From assembly GCA_017465225.1 (NCBI GenBank), contig JAFTWQ010000032.1, positions 17,147-81,146 on the forward strand: a DNA stretch of 64,000 nucleotides, written 5' to 3'. The translations under genes were made by a program, and so were the position numbers. Position 1 is the stretch's first letter. Each line of letters opens with the position of its first letter. This document shows, piece after piece, positions 7,850 to 14,997 of the stretch. The notes under the pieces are model-generated. The model did not search any database and was not told where the DNA came from. It saw only the letters and a list, made by a program, of their open reading frames with translations. Source of the stretch: Bacteroidales bacterium. Lineage in GTDB: Bacteria; Bacteroidota; Bacteroidia; Bacteroidales; UBA932.

Positions 7850-8712
7850 TACTTTCCCCTCCCTATTCTGCATTTATGATTCTCGTTCGCCTCTACCTCT
7901 TCTGTCTTATACATGCCCTGACGGCGCATAGCCTCGTCAAAGTCCACGTCATATCCATTGAATTCAGGTCCTTCCACGCATGCGAAACGTGTCTTTCCTG
8001 CCACAGTGACACGGCATGCGCCGCACATTCCGGTACCGTCCACCATCAATGTATTGAGGCTGACGATGACAGGAAGCTCAAGCTTCTTGCATGTAAGGGT
8101 CGCGAACTTCATCATGATCATAGGTCCGATAGCGACGGCCTGGTCATATTTCTTTCCATCCTCGGTAACAAGCTTCTCAAGCATTGCAGTCACAAGGCCC
8201 TTGAAACCTGCAGAGCCGTCATCTGTACAGAGGTAGAGATTGTCGCAGACAGCCTCCACCTCCTCCTTGTAGATCACGAGGTCCTTGGTCTTGGCGCCAA
8301 CGATGACATCAACGGCCACGCCCCTGTCATGGAGCCACTTCACCTGCGGATATACAGGAGCAGTTCCCACGCCTCCGGCTATGAAGATATATCTCTTTCC
8401 CTTGAGCTCATCCTCTGTCATTTCCGTGAAATCAGAAGGTATGCCCAGAGGGCCTACGACGTCAGCGAAAGACTCGCCGGCCTCGAAGGAAATGATTTCG
8501 GATGATGAGGCACCTATCTGCTGGGTCACGATCGTGACTGTACCCGATTCCTTGTCATAATCACTGATTGTGAGCGGAATACGCTCTCCATTCTCGGTGG
8601 CACGCACGATAAGGAACTGTCCCGGAAGAGCCGCAGCCGCAAGACGCGGAGCATGCACCTTCATGCGACAGATCGTCGGCGTGAGCATTTCTTTGGTTTT
8701 AATTTCGTACAT
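7849..8712 (-). CDS. nfnA: NfnA-type small subunit (ferredoxin-NADP reductase-like, [2Fe-2S])
   Basis: Protein of 287 residues starting MYEIKTKEML. An earlier in-frame ATG (8742) exists but the added residues are encoded by a family B repeat, so it is not the start. It has a beta-barrel FAD domain (IPLTISDYD), an NAD-binding domain (FIAGGVGTAPVYPQVKWL), and near the C-terminus the [2Fe-2S] ligands in DGTGMCGACRVTV...FACVEGPEF. This is the layout of the FNR-like partner of dihydroorotate dehydrogenase, sulfide dehydrogenase and NfnA. Coupling to the GltD-like gene by TAATG favours NfnA of a ferredoxin:NADP transhydrogenase. Confidence 0.82.
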   Translation of the reverse strand: MYEIKTKEMLTPTICRMKVHAPRLAAAALPGQFLIVRATENGERIPLTISDYDKESGTVTIVTQQIGASSSEIISFEAGESFADVVGPLGIPSDFTEMTEDELKGKRYIFIAGGVGTAPVYPQVKWLHDRGVAVDVIVGAKTKDLVIYKEEVEAVCDNLYLCTDDGSAGFKGLVTAMLEKLVTEDGKKYDQAVAIGPMIMMKFATLTCKKLELPVIVSLNTLMVDGTGMCGACRVTVAGKTRFACVEGPEFNGYDVDFDEAMRRQGMYKTEEVEANENHKCRIGRGK

Positions 8713-8725
8713 AACAATAAGGTAT

Positions 8726-8804
8726 ATAGATCCCCGGTCCAAGCCGGGGATGACAATTCAACGTCAGGATGACAATTCAACGTCAGGATGACAGTGCAAT
8801 GTCA
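8726..8804. repeat. Family B repeat with a 19-bp tandem tail
   Basis: The core GATCCCCGG...CCGGGGATGACA (8729-8755) is a hairpin. After it, GGATGACA plus an 11-bp spacer repeats with a 19-bp period at 8748, 8767 and 8786. It lies between the HMA protein gene and nfnA, about 10 bp after the HMA stop codon. Confidence 0.85.
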
Positions 8805-8813
8805 GGTGACATT

Positions 8814-9215
8814 CTAATGCTGGTGGTCGTGACCATGATGGTGATGATGGTGCTCCTGACCAGGCTCGAGGACTCCGCTTACCGGATATCCGAGCTTCTC
8901 GATAGCAGCCTTGAGGGTTGCTTCTGAGGTCTTGGCAGCATCATATTTCAGAGCCACGGTCTGATCGTCAAGGGAAACCTTGAGATCCTTCACTCCCTTC
9001 TCGAAGGCGATGTTTTCCTGCACCTTCTTCACGCAGTTCTCGCAATGGAGATGGACAAGGAAGGTAACCTCCTTGACTTCGCCTTTCTTCTTCTTTGAAG
9101 GCTTCTGCTTCTGGGTGAGGGCTGAAGTTTCAGTCATGTCTGCAGCAGACGCATAAAGCGATGACATTGAGAATGTCATGAGCGCTGCAAGTGTCAGGAT
9201 AAGTGTCTTTTTCAT
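8814..9215 (-). CDS. Exported heavy-metal-associated (HMA) domain protein with His-rich tail
   Basis: Protein of 133 residues with a cleavable signal peptide (MKKTLILTLAALMTF...ASA). After a Lys-rich linker it has one HMA domain (about residues 48-112) in which the metal loop is LHCENC, a CxxC site typical of Cu(I) chaperones. The protein ends in a run of His (HHHHHHGHDHQH), which would bind Cu, Ni or Zn. It is the last gene of a minus-strand set with a TonB-dependent receptor and a His/Cys-rich membrane protein. A periplasmic metal-binding role is strongly suggested; the metal is most likely copper but this is not proven. Confidence 0.85.
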   Translation of the reverse strand: MKKTLILTLAALMTFSMSSLYASAADMTETSALTQKQKPSKKKKGEVKEVTFLVHLHCENCVKKVQENIAFEKGVKDLKVSLDDQTVALKYDAAKTSEATLKAAIEKLGYPVSGVLEPGQEHHHHHHGHDHQH

Positions 9216-9249
9216 AATATTGTACAAATATAATAATTATTCTTTATTT

Positions 9250-9277
9250 AGATCCCTCGACAAGCTCGGGATGACAG
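9250..9277. repeat. Family B repeat directly after the TonB receptor stop codon
   Basis: A degenerate copy, GATCCCTCGA...TCGGGATGACAG. It ends at the base before the TGA stop of the receptor gene (minus strand). Confidence 0.75.
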
Positions 9278-11437
9278 TCAGGCTGTTTTCCAAAGGGTGA
9301 AACGGAAACCGACATGAGCCTTGATACCCATGAGAGGTCCCCAGATGCAGCTGGCATCGAATGAAGGGACACGCGGGTTGACGAAGCCGTCAGCTCCCTT
9401 GGTTCCGAGGATCACGTCCTTCTGTCTGAAATTGGTGAGATTCTCAGCACCGATGTATACATCCCAGCCCTTGAAGCGGCGGGTCACCTGGGCATAGAGA
9501 AGCGGATACACAGGAGTACGTCCGTCCTTGTAAAGAAGATTGCCGTCAGCATCCTTGAGGTTTTCCATGAAGTTGTACACGCGGCATGATCCGTTCAAGG
9601 AAGCAGTAAAGTCGAAGATCCATTTGTTAAGGTTAGTAGCGTACTGCAGGTTGAGAACTCCCTTGAAGCGGCTTGTCATAGGCTTCTCTACGAGACCCTT
9701 GTCTGCAAGCTCGATCTTGGCATTTGTATAACGGAATGTCGCTGTGATATTGAAGCGCTCCACAGGATCAACCGAGAAATCCAGCTGATAATTATCTGTG
9801 AAAGAGCGGTTTCCATCAAGAGCATAGAAGTCGATCTGGTTGAGATGGTGCTCATAGTCGACAACCATCTGCTGCGCGAACTGGGTGCGGAAATAATCGA
9901 AGCTCAGATATGTGTTCGATGAAGCTCCGAACGGCATATAGTAAGTGATGTTGCCACCGAATGTCCACGCATCCTCGAGGATATGGTCGTTGTATGCACC
10001 GACGAATTCCTTTCCGGTAGAGAATACGCCGATATTGTCCACAAGCGGAGTCGAGTATCGGAGTCCGCGGCCGCCGTTTGCACGGATCACGATCTCTTCT
10101 ATCGGCATGTACTTCAATGTCACGCGAGGCGACACCTTGAAGCCCTGGCCATAGAACCAGTCGCCCCTCAATCCTGCGATTGCCGAGAACTTGTCACCTG
10201 CATGATATGTATACTCTCCGAACACGCCTGCATTTGCAAGATCGGTGATGCCCTGCTTCTGTGCTGTAACAGGTCCGAGCACCCATACGCTTCTGACGAA
10301 ATCCTCATCATAGCGGTCAAATGTTCCGTTAAGGCCGAGGGTGAATCTGTGCGAATCGTTTATCACGTTCTGGTACAGGAGGTTAGCGAATGCAGAATGC
10401 TGGCCGGCGAGATACTTTGTCGAGCCGAAGTATGAGTCCATGTCCTGATAGCTGTAGTCAGCGATAAGGGCGATGTTCTGCGAATTGTCTTCATTCAACG
10501 GAACTCCTACCTTGAGATATCCGTTGATCGAGCGGTTGAGGATGTCAGAGCCCCATGGGTCGATCTGGCCGGCAGAAGGAGTCAGCGTATATGTGTCCTT
10601 ATTGTAGAATACGCGGCCGCCATCATCATTGTGGAGCATCTGTCCGCCGAGACGGCTGTCCTGAAGGGCACGCACGCCGAAACGCACCTGCACACCATTG
10701 TCGGCCTGATAGAGCCAGCGGTTCGAAAGGTTGAACTGAAGCATCTGCGGCTCATCGAGGAAGCCATCCTTATTCATGTCATGCGGCTCGATGTTGCCGG
10801 AAACATGTCCGAGGATCACCGTGCTCCATTTGTAGCCCATCTGGAGCGATGAAGCGATATTGAGGTCCATCTTTGTATCGCTCATCACAGCCGCGTTGAT
10901 GAAAAGCGGCTTCTCGTCTGTAGGCTTGCGGTGCTCCATGTTGATCTGACCTGTCATGCACTCGACTCCGTTGATCACCGAAGACGATCCCTTGGCGATC
11001 TGGATGCTCTCGAGCCACTGGCCGGGAACGTATGAAAGTCCGAAAGGTGCTGAAAGTCCGCGCATTACAGGGCGGGTCTCGTCAAGCATCTGGGTATATA
11101 CTCCTGAAAGTCCGAGGAGCCTGATCTGACGGGCTCCTGTCACTGCATCAGAATATCCGACTGTAACACTCGCGGAGTTCTCGAAGCTCTCCGCAAGGTT
11201 GCAGCAGGCCATCTTGCAGAGACCTGCGGCAGAAATCACCTCAGTGCGGATTTCCTTGCCTTTTGAAAGATAGTTTCCTGCCTGTCTTGACACGAACACG
11301 GCCGCATCGAGGCTGTCTGCACGCTCGCCGTAGATATCGGATGTATCCACCACATGTCCATGTTCATCTACGACCTGTGCAAATGATGATGTTGCAGCAA
11401 CTACGGCTGCAAATATGGTAATGATTGTCTTTTTCAT
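9278..11437 (-). CDS. TonB-dependent outer-membrane receptor of a metal-handling set
   Basis: Protein of 719 residues with a signal peptide (MKKTIITIFAAVVAATSSFA). A plug domain covers about residues 55-170 and contains GLCKMACCN (Cys74, 78 and 79) and SVTVGYSDAVTGARQIRLLG, and the rest is a 22-strand-type barrel ending in GFRFTLWKTA with an aromatic-rich last strand. No SusD partner is present and there is no CarboxypepD-type N-terminal extension, so it is not a glycan SusC. The neighbours (HMA protein downstream, His/Cys-rich membrane protein upstream) point to a metal or metallophore. The CxxxCC in the plug is unusual for the fold and may be functional. Substrate is unknown; copper is my first guess. 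Confidence 0.88.
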   Translation of the reverse strand: MKKTIITIFAAVVAATSSFAQVVDEHGHVVDTSDIYGERADSLDAAVFVSRQAGNYLSKGKEIRTEVISAAGLCKMACCNLAESFENSASVTVGYSDAVTGARQIRLLGLSGVYTQMLDETRPVMRGLSAPFGLSYVPGQWLESIQIAKGSSSVINGVECMTGQINMEHRKPTDEKPLFINAAVMSDTKMDLNIASSLQMGYKWSTVILGHVSGNIEPHDMNKDGFLDEPQMLQFNLSNRWLYQADNGVQVRFGVRALQDSRLGGQMLHNDDGGRVFYNKDTYTLTPSAGQIDPWGSDILNRSINGYLKVGVPLNEDNSQNIALIADYSYQDMDSYFGSTKYLAGQHSAFANLLYQNVINDSHRFTLGLNGTFDRYDEDFVRSVWVLGPVTAQKQGITDLANAGVFGEYTYHAGDKFSAIAGLRGDWFYGQGFKVSPRVTLKYMPIEEIVIRANGGRGLRYSTPLVDNIGVFSTGKEFVGAYNDHILEDAWTFGGNITYYMPFGASSNTYLSFDYFRTQFAQQMVVDYEHHLNQIDFYALDGNRSFTDNYQLDFSVDPVERFNITATFRYTNAKIELADKGLVEKPMTSRFKGVLNLQYATNLNKWIFDFTASLNGSCRVYNFMENLKDADGNLLYKDGRTPVYPLLYAQVTRRFKGWDVYIGAENLTNFRQKDVILGTKGADGFVNPRVPSFDASCIWGPLMGIKAHVGFRFTLWKTA

Positions 11438-11503
11438 GAATTTGTCCGGTTTACTGATTTACATAAAGATACCTGCTCCGTCCATTTCCCGATGACATTC
11501 CCG

Positions 11504-11580
11504 TCATTCTGACTTTCTTGTCATCCTGACTTTCTTGTCATCCTGACTTTCTTGTCATCCTGAACGAAGTGAAGGATCTT
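11504..11580. repeat. Family A repeat with a 17-bp tandem tail
   Basis: The full element TCATCCTGAACGAAGTGAAG is at 11555-11574. Before it, partial copies (TCATCCTGACTTTCTTG) repeat with a 17-bp period from 11504, 11521 and 11538. It lies directly after the stop codon (11582-11584) of the His/Cys-rich membrane protein gene. Confidence 0.88.
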
Positions 11581-11581
11581 A

Positions 11582-12064
11582 TCAGATTCTCCAGACGCTG
11601 AATACGGCCTGACGGTCGCAGGCCGGCATCACCCCGGAATCGGGCTGATGGATATATGCTGTGATTACACTTGTTTCATAGACGTGGCTGACCTCGCCGG
11701 CATGAAGGTCCAGGCATGGGCAATGGCCACATGCACATTCGTCATAATGGCGATGGTCATCATTAGAAATGGTTCCGGCGATCTCAAGAGCGAGATAATC
11801 ATTTGAACAGCAGGATTTTGCAGAAACAGACACGCCGTCATGATGATGGCAGCAGCAAGAATGCGTTTCATGCTCATCCGCACAACATGCAGCCGGATCG
11901 CAGCTATGTTCAGGATGAATCTCCTCGCAGGTCATCTCCTCGAAGAAAGCCACGACAAAGCTTCTGCCGCTTCCGCTGCATGTGTGCACGTCGAAGCCTA
12001 TGATACCGGCAAGGTACCATACCACCAGCAGCGCTGCAAAAATCTTTGTCACAATTTCTTTCAT
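11582..12064 (-). CDS. His/Cys-rich small membrane protein (HYC_CC_PP-like) of the metal-handling set
   Basis: Protein of 160 residues with one N-terminal hydrophobic segment (about residues 5-24) and an unusually Cys- and His-rich body: HTCSGSG, SCDPAACCADEHE, SCCCHHHDG, SCCSNDY, HRHYDECACGHCPC. Such proteins are found in Bacteroidetes next to metal TonB receptors, and I recall the family name HYC_CC_PP. It most likely binds metal at the outer face of the inner membrane or in the periplasm. It is the first gene of the minus-strand set and is read away from sppA, from a shared 108-bp spacer. The ATG at 12064 is chosen; an upstream TTG would add four residues only. Confidence 0.78.
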   Translation of the reverse strand: MKEIVTKIFAALLVVWYLAGIIGFDVHTCSGSGRSFVVAFFEEMTCEEIHPEHSCDPAACCADEHETHSCCCHHHDGVSVSAKSCCSNDYLALEIAGTISNDDHRHYDECACGHCPCLDLHAGEVSHVYETSVITAYIHQPDSGVMPACDRQAVFSVWRI

Positions 12065-12073
12065 CTCAATCTG

Positions 12074-12122
12074 CAAAGTTACAAAAATGTACCAAAATTG
12101 TAAACTTTTTGTAGTAACTTTG
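12074..12122. promoter_or_regulatory. Divergent TAACTTTG boxes between the metal set and sppA
   Basis: TAACTTTG appears on the minus strand at 12074-12081 and on the plus strand at 12115-12122, both matching the TAnnTTTG -7 box. No clear -33 TTTG was seen for either. The minus box is only about 10 bp from the ATG, so that transcript would have a very short leader. Confidence 0.4.
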
Positions 12123-12172
12123 AACTTTCTGCGTCCAATATGCAGATTTTACGGACTTAAATCAATATTATT

Positions 12173-13948
12173 ATGAAAGATTTTGTAAAGATGACGCTCG
12201 CGACGATTGCGGGTCTTTTCCTTTTCGGATTTGTTGCGATATTCCTCATGATCGCCATGGTAGGTGCCATGGCATCGCTGGGAGACACCCAGCCGGTAAT
12301 GCCGCGCGAGGGCGTACTGCAGATCAACATGTCTACAATGATGCTGTCGGAGCAGACCCAGGAGGCTGACCCGTTCGCATCCCTTCAGGGCAGTGAGGCT
12401 ATCACTCCTGTCGGCATATACAGCGCCATTCAGGCTGTGAACGCCGCTGCGACAGATCCTGCAGTGAAGTTCATCTATATGAAGCCTGACGGAGCTTCAG
12501 GCGGTATCGCGCAGATGGAGGAGTTCAGGGATGCGCTCAGGAATTTCAGGAACAGCGGCAAGGCCATCGTATCATATATCGAGAATCCGAGCAATGCAAG
12601 CTACTATCTTGCATCTGTTTCAGACAAGATCTACATGACCTCATACGAAGGCGGCATGAGCATGCTCAGCGGCCTTTCGTCCCAGATGATATTCCTCAAG
12701 GACATCCTTGACAGGCTCGGAGTGAATGTCCAGCTCATCCGCCATGGAAAATACAAATCAGCCGGCGAGATGTACATCAGGGACTCTGCAAGCCCTGAAA
12801 ACATGGAGCAGAACAGGGAGATGATCGAATCTGTCTGGGACAGCTGGGCAAAGGAGATCGCAGAGTCACGCGAGATCAGCGTTGATGACCTCAACGCCAT
12901 GCTTGACAACCTTGAGCTCAATTTCCCATCGGACTTCCTTGAGAAGGGTCTCGTAGACGAGCTCTTCACCCGCGAGGAGCTCCAGCAGCAGCTCTGCGAC
13001 CTGTATGGCTCGAAGCGTTTCGAGGACATCAAGGCCATCCAGCTTCCGGACTATGCCAAGCTGAAGGATGTAGTCAACTTCAAGGCCAGGAACAAGGTGG
13101 CTGTGATCTATGCGGAAGGAAACATCGTTGACGGAAACGCAAAGCAGGAGGTTGCAGGCGACAGATTCGCCAAGATCATAGCCGACGTAAGGAACGACTC
13201 TACTGTAAAGGCTGTTGTTCTCCGCGTGAATTCTCCGGGAGGAAGCGTTCTCGCATCAGAGAAGATCAAGGCAGAACTCGACCTCATCAAGCAGAGAGGC
13301 ATTCCTGTGATCGCATCATATGGCGATTATGCAGCATCAGGCGGATACTGGATATCAGCAAACTGCGACAAGATCTACTCGAACGCCACCACACTTACAG
13401 GTTCCATCGGAGTATTCAGCATGATCCCTGACATCAGCGGTACCCTCAAGGACAAGGTTCATGTCAATATCACACCTGTGAATTCAAACAAGCATGCAGA
13501 CATGTACAACATGATGAGACCTCTCGACCAGGCAGAGCTCGATTATATGCAGGCTTCTGTAGAGAACATCTACGAAAAGTTCACCGGACTGGTTGCAGAT
13601 GGACGTGGAATGACAGTTCCGGCCGTCGACGAAATAGCGCAGGGACGAGTATGGACCGGAGCTGACGCCCTTGAAATCGGCCTCGTTGACGAGATCGGCA
13701 CCATCGAGGACGCCATCATCTACGCAGCATTCTGCATCAACGGCGTACAGAGCATGAATGACGTGCAGATAGCAGCATATCCGAAGCCGCTCAGCACAAT
13801 CGACATGCTTCTCGAGTCCTTCGGAGGCGGAGAGAGCGTATTCGCTGACACTCCGTTTGAAAGCGTTGAGAATGCATTCAAGGACTGGAGCGCATCGGAA
13901 AGCGGAAAGGTCTATGCACGCATGCCATTTGAATTCAGCATCAGATAA
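12173..13948 (+). CDS. sppA: Signal peptide peptidase SppA, 67K type
   Basis: Inner-membrane serine/lysine peptidase of family S49 that degrades cleaved signal peptides. It has one N-terminal membrane segment (about residues 10-35) and two tandem S49-like halves, the long form of about 590-620 residues. The second half carries the nucleophile region YGDYAASGGYWISANC and RVNSPGGS; the first half carries HGKYKSAGEMYIRDSASPENM, where the general-base Lys lies. The last base of its stop codon is the first base of the cutC start (TAATG), so the two are coupled. A heavy secretion load (many lipoproteins nearby) fits a need for it. Confidence 0.93.
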   Translation: MKDFVKMTLATIAGLFLFGFVAIFLMIAMVGAMASLGDTQPVMPREGVLQINMSTMMLSEQTQEADPFASLQGSEAITPVGIYSAIQAVNAAATDPAVKFIYMKPDGASGGIAQMEEFRDALRNFRNSGKAIVSYIENPSNASYYLASVSDKIYMTSYEGGMSMLSGLSSQMIFLKDILDRLGVNVQLIRHGKYKSAGEMYIRDSASPENMEQNREMIESVWDSWAKEIAESREISVDDLNAMLDNLELNFPSDFLEKGLVDELFTREELQQQLCDLYGSKRFEDIKAIQLPDYAKLKDVVNFKARNKVAVIYAEGNIVDGNAKQEVAGDRFAKIIADVRNDSTVKAVVLRVNSPGGSVLASEKIKAELDLIKQRGIPVIASYGDYAASGGYWISANCDKIYSNATTLTGSIGVFSMIPDISGTLKDKVHVNITPVNSNKHADMYNMMRPLDQAELDYMQASVENIYEKFTGLVADGRGMTVPAVDEIAQGRVWTGADALEIGLVDEIGTIEDAIIYAAFCINGVQSMNDVQIAAYPKPLSTIDMLLESFGGGESVFADTPFESVENAFKDWSASESGKVYARMPFEFSIR

Positions 13949-14679
13949 TGTACAGATTTGAAATATGCGCCAATTCTGTAGCGAGCTGCATAGCCGCACA
14001 GGAAGGCGGAGCAGACAGGGTGGAGCTTTGCGCCGGAATACCTGAGGGAGGCACCACCCCTTCTGTTGGCATGATAAGACAGGCGAGGGCAAGCATCAGC
14101 ATTGGGCTCAACGTGATCATAAGGCCTCGCGGGGGTGACTTTCTTTACTCCGAGAGCGAAATCCAGGAGATGCTTTATGACATCAAGGCAGCCAAGGAAC
14201 TTGGCGCCGACGGTCTGGTATTCGGATGTCTCCTGCCTGACGGAACCGTCGACATGGTCAATATGAAAAGACTCATGGATGCCGCCGGAGACACTCCTGT
14301 GACATTCCACAGGGCATTTGACCACACGTCAGATCCGCTCAAGGCTCTTGAAGACATCATAGAACTCGGCTGCGCCCGCATACTCACATCCGGATGCATG
14401 CCGACCGCCCTTGAGGGCGCTCCACTGCTGGCACAGCTTGTAGAAAAGTCTGCAGGCAGAATCATCATCATGCCAGGCTGTGGCGTAAAGGAAGGCAACA
14501 TCGCTGAAACAGCAAGGCTCTCCGGCGCCAGAGAGTTCCATTTCTCTGCCAGAGAGCCCGTAGAAAGCGGCATGATCTTCCGCAACCCTCAGGTTGCCAT
14601 GGGAAGCGAAGACGACCCATACGGCACCATGCAGACCACAGCCCGCCGGGTCGCCGCCACTATAGCGCCTTTGAAATAA
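13948..14679 (+). CDS. cutC: CutC family protein (PF03932)
   Basis: Cytoplasmic TIM-barrel protein of 243 residues, the usual length. It shows the family segments EICANSVASCIAAQEGGADRVELC, NVIIRPRGGDF, VTFHRAFD, RILTSGC and GCGVKEGNI. It was named for copper tolerance in E. coli, but the role in copper is disputed and no enzyme activity is settled. Here it is coupled to sppA by a TAATG junction and is one gene away from the divergently read metal-handling set, which may or may not be meaningful. Confidence 0.9.
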   Translation: MYRFEICANSVASCIAAQEGGADRVELCAGIPEGGTTPSVGMIRQARASISIGLNVIIRPRGGDFLYSESEIQEMLYDIKAAKELGADGLVFGCLLPDGTVDMVNMKRLMDAAGDTPVTFHRAFDHTSDPLKALEDIIELGCARILTSGCMPTALEGAPLLAQLVEKSAGRIIIMPGCGVKEGNIAETARLSGAREFHFSAREPVESGMIFRNPQVAMGSEDDPYGTMQTTARRVAATIAPLK

Positions 14680-14790
14680 TTTATTCTACAATTCCGCCAT
14701 TGATTCCATGATCTGCTTTTGAGGCAGTGAGCATGCTGTTAAATTCTGCATCCTGAAAAGCGTCCGGCAGAAAAATGACTGATTTTGTGA

Positions 14791-14839
14791 CGGACGGTCC
14801 CCAAAACCGGGCAAAATGCACCGTTTCAGGGACCGTCCG
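14791..14839. terminator. Inverted repeat between convergent genes
   Basis: CGGACGGTCCC and GGGACCGTCCG form a perfect 11-bp stem around a 27-nt loop. It could end transcription from either side, but there is no T-run. Confidence 0.45.
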
Positions 14840-14904
14840 ACAGCTTTTCGGGCGATTTAGTGATGGACGGTATGGAAGAAGGTGATGCCCATTCTGCTCA
14901 TTAT

Positions 14905-14983
14905 GGGATCCCCGGTCGGAGCCGGGGATGACAGTGGGGTCGGAGCCGGGGATGACAGTGGGGGTCGGAGTCGGGGATGACGG
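14905..14983. repeat. Family B repeat with tandem tail
   Basis: The core GGGATCCCCGGTCGGAGCC runs into GGGGATGACAG, and the end GGTCGGAGCCGGGGATGACA is repeated so that GATGAC recurs at 14927, 14951 and 14976 (periods 24 and 25). It is 14 bp beyond the stop codon of the transglutaminase gene. Confidence 0.85.
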
Positions 14984-14997
14984 AGGGCAGGAACCTC

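Larger units (their letters stand above)
14680..14997. other. 318-bp intergenic region with hairpin and repeats, no gene
   Basis: This space separates the convergent ends of cutC and the transglutaminase gene. It holds an 11-bp perfect inverted repeat (14791-14839), a related direct repeat (14781-14799 and 14854-14873) and a three-unit family B array (14905-14983). A 22-codon ATG frame near 14864 runs into the repeat and has nothing to support it. Confidence 0.7.

Noticed and set aside
9278-11437. Polysaccharide utilization locus around the TonB receptor
   Set aside because: There is no SusD, no glycoside hydrolase and no CarboxypepD-type extension; the neighbours are metal-binding proteins.
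14864-14932. Small gene of 22 codons in the cutC-transglutaminase space
   Set aside because: It reads into the family B repeat and has no ribosome-binding site.
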